Source of the DNA: Deltaproteobacteria bacterium
Lineage (GTDB): Bacteria > Myxococcota_A > Bradymonadia > REDH01
Direction of reading: 5' to 3'
Assembly: GCA_007693585.1 (NCBI GenBank)
Contig: REDH01000193.1
Location: 1 to 40,142 of the forward strand
Length of the DNA: 40,142 nt
Positions 15,265-23,512 of the stretch are shown one piece after another. The notes under the pieces were generated by a model. It saw nothing but the letters and a program-made list of their open reading frames with translations. It was not told the origin of the DNA and did no database searches. Both the position numbers and the translations under genes were made by a program. Position 1 is the first letter of the stretch, and each line of letters begins with the position of its first letter.

Positions 15265-16695
15265 TTGCGCTGGCCCCTCCCCCATCTCCTGACCCTCCTC
15301 ATCACGCTCGTCGTGCCCCCGGTCGCGCCCGGAACCACCGGTCAGGCCCACGCCGACGAACCGCCGGAAGGCTTCTTCATCAGGACGTCCGCGGGCGCAG
15401 CCTACCTCGACGAGGACTGGTTCGCACGACTCTCCCTCTCCCTCCTCGTCCAGCGCGACAACCTGCTCACCCTCGACCGCCCCGGATGGACCGAAGGACC
15501 CGAATCCCTCGGCCTGCGCGTCCACAGCTGGGTGCCCCTCCACCTTCGCCTCGGCGCCGAAGACGGCGAAGCCGTCGTCCGGGAGGAGGACTGGGACGAG
15601 ATCGGAGACTGGTTCCGCCTCCTCCGCGTCGTGGAACTCGGACAGCCCGGAGCCTCCCTCCACGTCCGCGCCGGCGAGCTCGCCCAGGTCCGCGTCGGAC
15701 ACGGCACCCTCGTCGACCACTTCATCAACACCCTCCAGCTCGACCACTTCCAGTGGGGCATCCACGCCACCGCCGATGCGGTCGCCTGGGGCGGTGAGGT
15801 GCTCGTCGACTCCGTCACCGACCCCGCGCTCATCGGCGCACGAGGGCTCGTCCGACCCCTCGCCTTCGCCGACCCCACAGACCCCGTCGCACGACGCTTC
15901 GCCGTCGGCGGCTCCCTCTTCGTCGACCCGACAACCCCCGCACGCCTCTCCATCGACGACGATGGCCTCTACATCGTCGACGACCGCCGCAGACTCGCCG
16001 TCGACGAACGCGAAGCGACCGCGTCCCTCGGCGTCGACGCCGAATTCACCGCCGTCCGCACCGACACCGTCGGCCTCACCGCCTACCTCGACGGAAACCT
16101 CCACGCCGGCCGCGGCGCCGGGCTGCACGCCGGCCTCTTCTTCGACGTTCGACCCGTCGACGGGCTCCACCTCCACGCCAGAGGAGAATTCCGCCGCATG
16201 GGCCGCGACTACCTCGCCACCCCCTTCGGCCCCCTCCACGCCGTGCACCGGCTCGCCTACCGCCCCGTCCGCACCGACGCACCCGACGCCTCCACACAGC
16301 GCAGACCCCGGCTCGAGTGGCTGCGAGGAGAGGGCGTCGGCGCCCGCAACGGATGGCTCGCCGAAGGCGGGGTCGACCTGCACGGCTGGTTCCGGCTCCT
16401 CGCCTCCTGGGAGGACGGAGAAGCGGAGGTCGACACCGCCCTGCGCCTGCGCGCCGAAGTCGACCCCCCCTGGCCCGTGCTCCTCGGCTTCTTCCTCGCC
16501 CGCGACGGCTTCGACCCCGCGGACGGCGTGCTGTCGCTCGACGACACCCTCCTCGTCAGCGAAGCACGGCTCTTCCCGCTCCCGTGGCTGCACGTCGGCG
16601 GCGAGCTCTCGCGCCGATGGCTGATCCGGCCCGATGGCACCGCCGAGCCCGCCACCGACTACGCCGTCCTCGTCGGCCTCACCCTCGGCCTCTGA
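15265..16695 (+). CDS. Probable outer-membrane beta-barrel protein, unknown function
   Basis: Encodes 476 aa from TTG 15265, supported by GGAG 5 nt upstream. No ATG or GTG start fits the signal peptide as well. The signal peptide runs through LLTLLITLVVPPVAPG and should be cut near AHA-DE. The rest is built of short amphipathic strands with alternating aromatic or aliphatic residues, including FARLSLSLLVQRD, LHLHARGEFRRMG and WLHVGGELSRRWL, and closes with DYAVLVGLTLGL. This strand pattern and the export signal suggest a porin-like barrel. The closing residue is Leu, not the Phe typical of proteobacterial barrels. I recognise no named family. Confidence 0.72.
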   Translation: MRWPLPHLLTLLITLVVPPVAPGTTGQAHADEPPEGFFIRTSAGAAYLDEDWFARLSLSLLVQRDNLLTLDRPGWTEGPESLGLRVHSWVPLHLRLGAEDGEAVVREEDWDEIGDWFRLLRVVELGQPGASLHVRAGELAQVRVGHGTLVDHFINTLQLDHFQWGIHATADAVAWGGEVLVDSVTDPALIGARGLVRPLAFADPTDPVARRFAVGGSLFVDPTTPARLSIDDDGLYIVDDRRRLAVDEREATASLGVDAEFTAVRTDTVGLTAYLDGNLHAGRGAGLHAGLFFDVRPVDGLHLHARGEFRRMGRDYLATPFGPLHAVHRLAYRPVRTDAPDASTQRRPRLEWLRGEGVGARNGWLAEGGVDLHGWFRLLASWEDGEAEVDTALRLRAEVDPPWPVLLGFFLARDGFDPADGVLSLDDTLLVSEARLFPLPWLHVGGELSRRWLIRPDGTAEPATDYAVLVGLTLGL

Positions 16696-16712
16696 ACTTC
16701 CTGCGGTCTCGC

Positions 16713-16741
16713 TTGCGGAGCCGCGGGCCAGCGTCTACATC
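16713..16741 (+). promoter_or_regulatory. Promoter for the tat operon
   Basis: TTGCGG (16713-16718), a 17-bp spacer and TACATC (16736-16741). The first start codon follows 57 bp downstream. Confidence 0.5.
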
Positions 16742-16797
16742 GCCTCCCGCCGGTCGCGGGCACGCCCCGCACCTCCCCACCCCGTTCCCCCTGCGCC

Positions 16798-17346
16798 ATG
16801 TGCGGCATCAGCGGCGTCGAGCTCGCCATCATCGTCGCGGCGGCCATCGTCATCCTCGGCCCGGACAAGCTCCCGGAAATCATGAGGGTGCTCGGGCGGC
16901 TCGCCGGACAGGCCCGGGGACTCATGAGTGACATCCAGAAGGCCGGACGGGTCGTCGACCCCGACTTCCCCCGCCGCGAAATCGAACGCGTCGTCCGCGA
17001 GGAAGTCCTCGGACCCGCCGAAGGGGCGACGAAACGTCGCCCGTCCGCCCGAAAGAAGATCCGCGACGAGCAGGCCGAGGCCCGCATCGACGCCATCCGC
17101 CGCCGGCGTGAGGAACTCCGGCAGGCCGAGGCCGATGAGGTGGACGGTGGCGCTCGCCCCACCCCCGACGATGCCACAGCGGGAGACGCGTCGCCCACCG
17201 CCACCGCGCCCGACAGCAATGCGCCCGCCGGGGACACCGCAGGCCCGCCCCGACCCCGCCCCGCGACCGACACCGTGGCGAGGGACATTCGCCCCGCGCC
17301 CGCCGCCGAGCACCGCTCGGGGGAGGAGGACGCCGATGCAGGGTGA
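16798..17346 (+). CDS. tatB: Twin-arginine translocase TatB-like (TatA/B family) subunit
   Basis: Encodes 182 aa. A single N-terminal membrane helix (VELAIIVAAAIVILGP) ends in the family hinge LGPDKLPEIM. An amphipathic helix follows (LGRLAGQARGLMSDIQKA), then a charged, Pro/Ala-rich disordered tail. The Gly-Pro hinge and long tail favour TatB over TatA. TatB forms the substrate receptor with TatC for export of folded proteins with RR signal peptides. No separate TatA gene is visible, so either this is a dual-function subunit or tatA is elsewhere. The gene overlaps tatC by 11 nt. Confidence 0.87.
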   Translation: MCGISGVELAIIVAAAIVILGPDKLPEIMRVLGRLAGQARGLMSDIQKAGRVVDPDFPRREIERVVREEVLGPAEGATKRRPSARKKIRDEQAEARIDAIRRRREELRQAEADEVDGGARPTPDDATAGDASPTATAPDSNAPAGDTAGPPRPRPATDTVARDIRPAPAAEHRSGEEDADAG

Positions 17347-18166
17347 GGATCGCGAACTCCCCTTCGCCGAGCACCTCATCGAGCTGCGACGGCGCGTGAT
17401 GTTCGCCGGTGCGTTCCTCCTGCTGGGATCGATCGGCGCCTGGTTCTTCCACGAGGAGCTGTTCTCGTGGCTGATGGACCCCTACCGCGTGGCCATGGCG
17501 GAACGCTTCCCCGACCAGCAGGCGTACATCCAGTTCCAGAGCCTGATCGAGCCGATCGTCGTCTACCTCAAGACGTCGCTCCTGGTCGGCCTGCTCGTCA
17601 CCGCACCGCTGATCATCCACCAGGCCTGGCTCTTCGTGGCCCCCGGCCTCTACGACGACGAACGTCGGCTCGCCCTGCCGTTTCTCGTCTCCACCTTCCT
17701 CTTCTTCTACGGCGGCGTGGCCTTCTGCCGATACCTCGTGCTCGAGCCCGCCATCACCGTGCTCCTCGGGTTCGGGGCCGTGGACACGAGCCCCGTCATC
17801 ATGATGCAGTCGTACTTCTCCTTCACCTCGAGGATCCTCGTCGTGTTCGGCCTCGTCTTCGAGCTCCCCGTCGCCATCGCCTTCATGGCGCGCCTCGGCC
17901 TGGTCTCCTCGGCCACCCTGCTGCGCAACTGGAAGTACGCCGCCGTCGGCATGGTCGTCGTGGGGGCCATGCTCACCCCCCCGGATCCGCTCACCCAGGT
18001 GGTGCTCGCCGTGCCCCTGCTGCTGCTCTACTTCCTCTCGATCGGCGTGGCCTGGCTCTTCGAGCGCAACCGGGAGCGGCTGGAGGCCGCCCTCCCGGAG
18101 GGCGCCGCAGCGCCTGGCTCGGAGCGCCGGAACCGGGCGACACGCGGTGCCGGAGACGAACCATGA
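17336..18166 (+). CDS. tatC: Sec-independent protein translocase TatC
   Basis: Encodes 276 aa. ATG 17336 is preceded by GGAGGA within the end of tatB. The characteristic N-terminus FAEHLIELRRRV is followed by six predicted membrane helices. The first periplasmic loop contains FQSLIEPIVVYLKTSLLVG, and the conserved region TPPDPLTQVVLAVPLLLLY lies near helices 5-6. TatC recognises twin-arginine signal peptides and organises the translocon with TatB. The reading frame ends with ATGA, which also starts the next lipoprotein gene, so the three genes form one coupled operon. Confidence 0.96.
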   Translation: MQGEDRELPFAEHLIELRRRVMFAGAFLLLGSIGAWFFHEELFSWLMDPYRVAMAERFPDQQAYIQFQSLIEPIVVYLKTSLLVGLLVTAPLIIHQAWLFVAPGLYDDERRLALPFLVSTFLFFYGGVAFCRYLVLEPAITVLLGFGAVDTSPVIMMQSYFSFTSRILVVFGLVFELPVAIAFMARLGLVSSATLLRNWKYAAVGMVVVGAMLTPPDPLTQVVLAVPLLLLYFLSIGVAWLFERNRERLEAALPEGAAAPGSERRNRATRGAGDEP

Positions 18167-18474
18167 ACCGAATCCTCCGCGCCGCCGTGGCCGGCGCACT
18201 GCTCGCCGGGCTCGTGAGCGCCGCCGCCTGCGGCGGGCGCCAGGATGCGCCGAGCGCCGAGCGCGAGCCGCCGCCGCCGCCGACCTGCCTCCCGGATCGC
18301 TGGGAAAGGCCGCCATCGGAGATCGGGGAGGTGCCACCCTCCCGGGAAGCCCCCGCCGGGGCGCTGATCCCGTTCCGCGTGCTGCCCCTCGCCGATGTGG
18401 AGGAGGAGTCCTCGTCCCCGTCGGAAGAGGAGGAGACGCCCGCGGAGGACCCGGAGCCGACCGACGCGGACTGA
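18163..18474 (+). CDS. Small lipoprotein translationally coupled to tatC
   Basis: Encodes 103 aa. The ATG overlaps the tatC stop (ATGA). A signal peptide ends in lipobox SAAAC with Gly at +2. The mature protein has a Pro-rich stretch (EPPPPPTCLP), one extra Cys, and an acidic Ser/Glu tail. The N-terminus has no twin-arginine motif, so export by Sec is expected. I recognise no family. The coupling suggests a function needed alongside Tat export or simple co-expression. The short length and low complexity limit confidence, but the lipobox and overlap argue that it is real. Confidence 0.72.
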   Translation: MNRILRAAVAGALLAGLVSAAACGGRQDAPSAEREPPPPPTCLPDRWERPPSEIGEVPPSREAPAGALIPFRVLPLADVEEESSSPSEEEETPAEDPEPTDAD

Positions 18475-18510
18475 CGCCCGCGCTTCGCTTGTGCAGGTCG
18501 AACAGAGGCG

Positions 18511-18710
18511 CGCGGGCCCCGGGTGTGCGCGGGCGAGGCGGTGGTTCGGGCGGGGCTGCGCGCGGGCCTCGGGTGTGCGTGGGCGAGGCGGTGGTTCGGG
18601 CGGGGCTGCGCGCGGGCCTCGGGTGTGCGCGGGCGAGGCGGTGGTTCGGGCGGGGCTGCGCGCGGGCCTCGGGTGTCCGTGGGCGAGGCGGTGGTGCGGG
18701 CGGCGCGGCG
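18511..18710. repeat. Four tandem 50-bp direct repeats
   Basis: Exact 50-bp units start at 18511, 18561, 18611 and 18661. The inner copies differ by single bases, and the fourth diverges in its last 15 bases. The block fills the gap between convergent genes ending at 18474 and 18736. Because 50 is not a multiple of three, the apparent ORFs through it rotate frame and are not genes. There are no spacers, so it is not CRISPR. Its role is unknown. Confidence 0.9.
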
Positions 18711-18735
18711 CCGTGTCGGGATGGACCCGCTCTTC

Positions 18736-20481
18736 TCAGTCGAGCAGCGGTGCGCAGGCCTCGGGGTCGGCGAGGTCGAGGTAGGGGTGGAGGCAGTAGG
18801 TGTCGTCGATGGGGCCGGGCAGGGTGATGCCGGCGCGGGAGACGTAGTGGACCGGGTCCATGATCCAGGTCCCGCTGTCGCCATGGGCGCCCCAGTCGAA
18901 GGGGAGGACGCCCTCGGTGCGGCGCTCCTCGGTGCGCAGGGCGTTGGGGAAGAGCGGGGTGGGCGCGTCGGGGTCGACGGCGGGCGGGCGCTCGGCGGGG
19001 CCGTCGTAGGTGGTGGTGCCCTGGAAGAGGTCCCCCTGGTCGCCGAAGAGGTGTCGGCGCGCCCACAGCTCGGTCTCCATGGGGAGGAGGCCGTAGGGGA
19101 AGGGGCCGAGGCCGTTGCCGGCGGGGATGGCGATGTCCTCGTCGTCGGTGCGGGGGAGGAAGGTGCGGCCGAGTCCGTCACCGAAGGGGGCGTTGGGGCC
19201 GTCGGCGCCGCTGCAGTCCCCGGGCGGGGAGGGGCGGTTGGAGGGGGGGCAGGGGACGTGGGTACGCCCGGCGAGGAAGAGGGCGAGGCGGTGTCCGTCG
19301 ACGAGATCGGCGGCGGGCAGGCGGCCGTCGCCACCGGACACGGCGCCGGCGGGGTCCTGGCCTGCGGGGGCCCGCCAGGCGCGTTCGTAGACGAGGCTGG
19401 TGCTGCTGGTCAGGGCGGCCTCGAAGCGGCCGAACGGGGTCTCCGGGTCGTCGGTGCGGCGGACCACCACGAGGACGCCGACGAACTGGTGCTCGTAGGG
19501 CGGGTCGGAGGCGGCGGAGGCGACGAGGTTCCCGCCGGGGAAGTAGAGCAGATAGTGCAGGAAGACGTGGGTGGAGGTGGCGGCCATGGACCAGTAGACC
19601 CAGGGCTCCTGGGGTCCCGTGCTGGCGGCGAGGTTGTTGGTGGCGTCGAGGTCGCCGTCGAAGTCGACGCGGGTGAAGGTGTCGATCCGCGGGACGATCA
19701 CCTGCTGGTGGAGCACCGGGGCGTAGTGCTCAGCCCAGGCTTCGCGCACCTCGAGGGCCGGGAGCGGGGCGGTGCCGAAGCCGTGCACGAGCGGGGCGTC
19801 GAGCCGCCCGCCGGTGGAGCCGCGGACGTTGGTGTTCATGTGGAACTGGTAGCGCGCATTCGTGCGCAGGAAGGCGTCCTCGGCGGGCTCGACGACAAGC
19901 ACGGCCGGGTCGTCCTCGTCCGGGCCGGCGATGAAGGGGACGAGCCGCTCGAACGGATCGCGGAGCCGGAGGTTGAGCCCGCCGACGAAGGTGGAGGCGT
20001 CGAGGGGCTGGTTGAAGCGCAGGCGCAGGGTGAAGGGGATCGAGGCGTCGCTGGCGTCTTCGGCCGGGTCGGCCTCGACGAGCTCGAGGGCCTGCACCGT
20101 GGGGGGGGGAGGATCGCTGGAGCCGTTGCCCGGAGTGCTCGGGGCGGGACCGGTGGCGTCCCCGGATGCGGACGGGTCGGACGCGTCCGGGGACGTGTCC
20201 GGGGACGTGTCGGTGACGTCGCCGGTGACGTCGCCGGTGACGTCCGAGGAGGCGTGTGGCACGCACCGGAAGCGATCGCAGGTGCCGCCCTCGCAGTCCG
20301 CGTCGACCCGGCACTCGAGCTGCCGGCACTCGCCGTCGATGCAGGAGCGACCGCGCTCGCAGTCCGTGTCGACACGGCAGGCGGGCCCGTCTCCGTCGCC
20401 GCCGCCACAGGCGATGGAAGCGCACGCGAACAGGAGCAGAAGGGCGCCTGTGGCGCGGAACACGGGGGGCACGGCGATCAT
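18736..20481 (-). CDS. Cys-rich lipoprotein with Ig-like domain, unknown function
   Basis: Encodes 581 aa from ATG 20481. The signal peptide ends in lipobox ASIAC with Gly at +2. Two tandem Cys-knot-like modules follow (CRVDTDCERGRSCIDGEC, then CRVDADCEGGTC), a style common in myxobacterial surface lipoproteins. A low-complexity Asp/Thr/Ser/Pro linker is encoded by in-frame 12-bp repeats (20188-20244). Next comes a bacterial Ig-like domain with IPFTLRLRFNQPLDASTF. The C-terminal 330 residues have many aromatic and His residues (VYWSMAATSTHVFLHYLLYF) and may be a separate globular domain I cannot name. No good ribosome-binding site precedes the ATG; the start rests on the signal peptide. Confidence 0.82.
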   Translation of the reverse strand: MIAVPPVFRATGALLLLFACASIACGGGDGDGPACRVDTDCERGRSCIDGECRQLECRVDADCEGGTCDRFRCVPHASSDVTGDVTGDVTDTSPDTSPDASDPSASGDATGPAPSTPGNGSSDPPPPTVQALELVEADPAEDASDASIPFTLRLRFNQPLDASTFVGGLNLRLRDPFERLVPFIAGPDEDDPAVLVVEPAEDAFLRTNARYQFHMNTNVRGSTGGRLDAPLVHGFGTAPLPALEVREAWAEHYAPVLHQQVIVPRIDTFTRVDFDGDLDATNNLAASTGPQEPWVYWSMAATSTHVFLHYLLYFPGGNLVASAASDPPYEHQFVGVLVVVRRTDDPETPFGRFEAALTSSTSLVYERAWRAPAGQDPAGAVSGGDGRLPAADLVDGHRLALFLAGRTHVPCPPSNRPSPPGDCSGADGPNAPFGDGLGRTFLPRTDDEDIAIPAGNGLGPFPYGLLPMETELWARRHLFGDQGDLFQGTTTYDGPAERPPAVDPDAPTPLFPNALRTEERRTEGVLPFDWGAHGDSGTWIMDPVHYVSRAGITLPGPIDDTYCLHPYLDLADPEACAPLLD

Positions 20482-20534
20482 GCGGACTCGGTGCTTTCGG
20501 GAGGTCGGTGAGGCGGGACCCCGACAGTCGGTGC

Positions 20535-20563
20535 TTGCGCGGGACGGACGGAGTGGGTAGCGC
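20535..20563 (+). promoter_or_regulatory. Promoter for the LolC/E-like gene
   Basis: TTGCGC (20535-20540), a 17-bp spacer and TAGCGC (20558-20563). Transcription would start near 20570 and run toward ATG 20672. It faces the leftward promoter at 20593-20621. Confidence 0.5.
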
Positions 20564-20592
20564 ACGGTCGCGAACGCCGCGACCCCGGGGGG

Positions 20593-20621
20593 AGCCTACC
20601 AACCTGCGCGGCGCGATTCAA
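20593..20621 (-). promoter_or_regulatory. Promoter for the leftward Cys-rich lipoprotein
   Basis: On the minus strand TTGAAT (20621-20616) and TAGGCT (20598-20593) are separated by 17 bp. Transcription would start near 20586, giving a leader of about 105 nt that reads through the rightward promoter. Confidence 0.5.
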
Positions 20622-20671
20622 TCTCTCGCACCCCCGCTTCCGCACCCCGTCGACTGCAACGAGCCCGCGCC

Positions 20672-21949
20672 ATGCGCTACGAGACCTTCATCGCCTGGCG
20701 CCACCTCGCGTCCACGCGCGGCACGTTCCTCAGCACCCTCACCACGCTCGCGATCGTGGGCGTCGCCCTCGGGGTCACCGCGCTCACCGCCGTGGTCTCC
20801 GTCGCCGGCGGGTTCGTGGACACGTTCCGCGACCGCGTGGTGGGCGTCAACGCCCACATCGTGGTGAGCAAGTACGGACTCTTCTTCAGCGAGTACCCGC
20901 GGGTGCAGGCCGCCATCGAGCAGGTCCCCGGCGTGCGCAGCACCGCCCCCTACGTGCTCCACGAGATGCTCGTCACGAGCGCCACGAGCCGCTCGCGGCC
21001 GGGCGTCCTCGTCAAGGGCAGCGACGTGGACGTGATGCTGGCCGACACGGACCTCGCGGCCATGACCATCGCCGGAGACCTCGCCGACCTGGCCTGGGAC
21101 CCGGCGGAGCTCGGCGAGCCCACCGTGGACGGCGAGGTCCCGGTCGTCGGCATCGCCCTCGGCCGCATCGTCGCCGAGCGCCTGCAGGTGGAGGTCGGCG
21201 ACGCCGTCACGCTCATCAGTCCACTCCAGAGCCTCGAGGCCGCCGGGTGGCGCGCCACCGAACCCGGGCCCACCTGGGCCCGCTTCCGCGTCGTCGCCAT
21301 CGTCTCCACGGGCTTCTACGACTACGACCACCGCCTCGCCCTCGCCGACTACCGCGCCCTCCAGCGGATCTTCCGACGCGGAAACGTCGTCAGCGGAATC
21401 GAGGTGCGCGTCGACGACGTGATGGCCACCGAGCGCCTCGTGGAGGAGATCGAGGCGGTCCTCACCACCGGGCGCTACCAGGTGATCGACTGGCCCCAGA
21501 TCAACCGCAACCTCTTCGCCTCCCTCAACCTCCAGAAGCTGGCGCTCACCATCGTCATGTCCTGCCTCGTCATGGTCGCCTCCAGCGTGATCCTCTGCGT
21601 GCTCATCATGCTCGTGCTCCAGAAGAGGAGGGAGATCGCCATCCTGCGCGCCATGGGCATGCCCGCCGCCGGCGTCATGCGGATCTTCATCCTCGAAGGC
21701 GCCCTGATCGGCGCCGTCGGCACCACCATCGGCGTCCTCGGCGGCGCCGCCGTCGCCTCCCTCCTCGCCCGCATCGAGTACGGCCTCGCCCTCGAGATCT
21801 ACCGGATCGAACACCTCCCCGTCTCCATCCAGCCCCTCGAGTTCCTGCTGGCCGCGCTCGGCGCCATGGCCATCTGCCTCCTCGCCACACTCTACCCCAG
21901 CTGGCGGGCCGCCCGCACCGACCCGGTCGAGGCGCTGCGCTACGACTGA
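20672..21949 (+). CDS. lolC: LolC/LolE-family lipoprotein-releasing ABC permease
   Basis: Encodes 425 aa, normal for the family. The N-terminal segment RYETFIAWRHLASTRG precedes TM1 (about 21-47). A periplasmic MacB-like domain of about 230 residues follows, with family signatures APYVLHEMLVTS and KGSDVDVM. Three C-terminal membrane helices form the FtsX domain, including SSVILCVLIMLVLQKRREIA and ILRAMGMPAAGVMRIF. Such permeases work with LolD ATPase to extract lipoproteins from the inner membrane and pass them to LolA. No LolD or second permease is adjacent, so the complex must be assembled from distant genes. LolC versus LolE versus a single-subunit LolF-type role cannot be decided here. 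Confidence 0.92.
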   Translation: MRYETFIAWRHLASTRGTFLSTLTTLAIVGVALGVTALTAVVSVAGGFVDTFRDRVVGVNAHIVVSKYGLFFSEYPRVQAAIEQVPGVRSTAPYVLHEMLVTSATSRSRPGVLVKGSDVDVMLADTDLAAMTIAGDLADLAWDPAELGEPTVDGEVPVVGIALGRIVAERLQVEVGDAVTLISPLQSLEAAGWRATEPGPTWARFRVVAIVSTGFYDYDHRLALADYRALQRIFRRGNVVSGIEVRVDDVMATERLVEEIEAVLTTGRYQVIDWPQINRNLFASLNLQKLALTIVMSCLVMVASSVILCVLIMLVLQKRREIAILRAMGMPAAGVMRIFILEGALIGAVGTTIGVLGGAAVASLLARIEYGLALEIYRIEHLPVSIQPLEFLLAALGAMAICLLATLYPSWRAARTDPVEALRYD

Positions 21950-22062
21950 AGCCTGCGGAATACGACGCGCTCGCACCCCGTGCGGGCGTCGAGTGGCTCC
22001 CGACAAGGCCGGAAACAGCGCCGAGCATGCGTCAATGACGGGAAGCGCAGAGCGGCGAATTG

Positions 22063-22090
22063 TTGACGCCGGATCCGGCCGGCGCATCAT
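22063..22090 (+). promoter_or_regulatory. Promoter for the TPR lipoprotein gene
   Basis: TTGACG (22063-22068), a 16-bp spacer and CATCAT (22085-22090). The gene start is 63 bp downstream. The preceding 21950-22062 holds a weak imperfect GC hairpin near 21963-21990 but no clear terminator. Confidence 0.45.
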
Positions 22091-22152
22091 GCCGGGGATG
22101 TGGGATGCGCACCGCGCTCCCCCTCCCCCCGCACCCGCGCACCCCGACGACC

Positions 22153-22941
22153 ATGACCGCCCAACGCACCTGCGCCTCCTCGCTCCCGGCCCTCCTCCTC
22201 GCGGCGGGGGTCCTGCTCCTGGTCGCATGCGGAAGCACCCAGCGCGCGGACGAGGCCGTGATCCAGCAGAGCGACTACCACTACCAGCTCGCCGTCGGTC
22301 ACTTCAACGCGCGCGAGGTGCCCATCGCCATCCGCGAACTCTTCCACAGCCTCGAACTCAACCCCGACAACGCCCAGGCCCACTTCCTGCTCGGCTTCAT
22401 CTACCACGGACGACGCGACTACCGCACCGCCATCGGACACTACGAGGAAGCCCTGCGCCTCCAGCCCGGCTGGCACGAGGTGCGCAACAACCTCGGCGTC
22501 ATCCACATCGAGCGGCAGGACTGGGACGCCGCCGTCGAACTCTACCGCGAGCTCATCAACGTTCCGACGTACCAGACCCCCGGACACGCATTCAACAACC
22601 TCGGCTGGGCCCTCTACAACCAGGGGCACCACCACGAGGCCCGCGAGTTCTTCCGCATGGCCGTCGACTACCAGCCCGAGCACTGTCTCGCCTGGAACAA
22701 CCTCGGTCTCGTCAACGAGGATCTCGGCGACCTGCGCACCGCCCAGCGCAGCTACGAGCAGGCCATCCGCCGATGCAACTCCTACGCCGAGCCGCGGTTT
22801 CGCCTCGGCGTCCTGCTGTTTCGCGACGGCAGCGAGGTGAACCGGGCGGTGAGCCTGCTGCGCGAGTGCATCGATCTGGCGGCGGAGACACGCCTCGGGG
22901 ACCGCTGCGAGGAGTTCCTCGCGCTCGTTCCCCCGCGCTGA
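22153..22941 (+). CDS. Tetratricopeptide-repeat lipoprotein (PilF/NlpI-like)
   Basis: Encodes 262 aa from ATG 22153, which places a proper signal peptide ahead of lipobox LLVAC (Gly at +2). About six TPR units follow from residue 45, with repeats such as AIRELFHSLELNPDNAQAH, AIGHYEEALRLQPGWHEV and AREFFRMAVDYQPEHCLA. TPR lipoproteins of this size include type IV pilus pilotins (PilF/Tgl) and NlpI adaptors. Similar fold and length make a pilotin plausible, but no pilus genes are nearby. The last quarter of the gene shifts from C-ending to G-ending codons. Confidence 0.87.
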   Translation: MTAQRTCASSLPALLLAAGVLLLVACGSTQRADEAVIQQSDYHYQLAVGHFNAREVPIAIRELFHSLELNPDNAQAHFLLGFIYHGRRDYRTAIGHYEEALRLQPGWHEVRNNLGVIHIERQDWDAAVELYRELINVPTYQTPGHAFNNLGWALYNQGHHHEAREFFRMAVDYQPEHCLAWNNLGLVNEDLGDLRTAQRSYEQAIRRCNSYAEPRFRLGVLLFRDGSEVNRAVSLLRECIDLAAETRLGDRCEEFLALVPPR

Positions 22942-22961
22942 GCCCGGCGCGGGTGCGGGCG

Positions 22962-22980
22962 GGCGGGGCGCCCCCCCGCC
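22962..22980. terminator. Possible bidirectional terminator hairpin
   Basis: A 7-bp perfect stem (GGCGGGG/CCCCGCC) with a 5-nt loop lies in the 61-bp gap between convergent genes. There is no T-tract on either side, so termination is only inferred. Confidence 0.35.
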
Positions 22981-23002
22981 GTCGAGCGCTGGGCCGGGAT
23001 GC

Positions 23003-23413
23003 TCAGCGGAGAATGCGGACGAGCCCGGTCTGGGCCCGGAAGAGTCCGGCCTCGGTGCGGGAGTTCCGGGGGCCCGCGGCGGCGACGAAGAAGGTGGCCT
23101 CCTCGATGGTGATGCGCCGGACGTGGAGCCCGTCGGCGGTGGCACCGGGGGACCAGGTGGAGAGGTGGGCGAGGAGTCCGGCGCGGGCGCGGCCGTGGGG
23201 GGTGCGGTGGAGCAGCGGGGCGTAGGCGGCGAGGGCTTCGGCGGCCTCCGGGGATCCGCTGGCGGCGACGAGGAGTCCGTCGGCGTCGGCGACGACGAGG
23301 ATCTCCTGGTCGTGCTGGGTGCGCACGCGGTCGAGGAGAAGCTGGATCGCGCGGATCCGGTCTCCGGAGCGCTGGCGGCGTCGTTCCTGAACGGGAAGGG
23401 GCTGGGTATGCAT
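23003..23413 (-). CDS. Roadblock/LC7-like small protein
   Basis: Encodes 136 aa. ATG 23413 has GGAGG 5 nt upstream on its strand, which supports a real gene. The central section reads EILVVADADGLLVAASG followed by a helix (EAAEALAAYAPLLHR) and then strands ending ITIEEATFFVAAAG. That order of strand, helix and strand with a DADGLLVAASG turn is typical of roadblock/LC7 proteins, which in bacteria often regulate small GTPases (MglB-type) or act with kinases and phosphatases. The gene follows the pseudokinase-PP2C gene by 99 bp on the same strand and is probably in its operon. The family assignment is moderate. Confidence 0.62.
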   Translation of the reverse strand: MHTQPLPVQERRRQRSGDRIRAIQLLLDRVRTQHDQEILVVADADGLLVAASGSPEAAEALAAYAPLLHRTPHGRARAGLLAHLSTWSPGATADGLHVRRITIEEATFFVAAAGPRNSRTEAGLFRAQTGLVRILR

Positions 23414-23512
23414 GGGGCCTCCGTGGGCGGTGGGTGTGCGACAGGCACGGCGACCACCGTGCCGTGCGCGGGGTCCGGAGGCAAAAAAGCGGGGGACTGC
23501 GGCCGCGGGGAT

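Noticed and set aside
18511-18710. CRISPR array
   Set aside because: The 50-bp units are directly adjacent without unique spacers, and no cas gene is present.
16922-19066. A 714-codon minus-strand frame crossing the 50-bp repeats
   Set aside because: It is antisense to tatB, tatC and the lipoprotein and depends on the repeat region; no start signal or domain.
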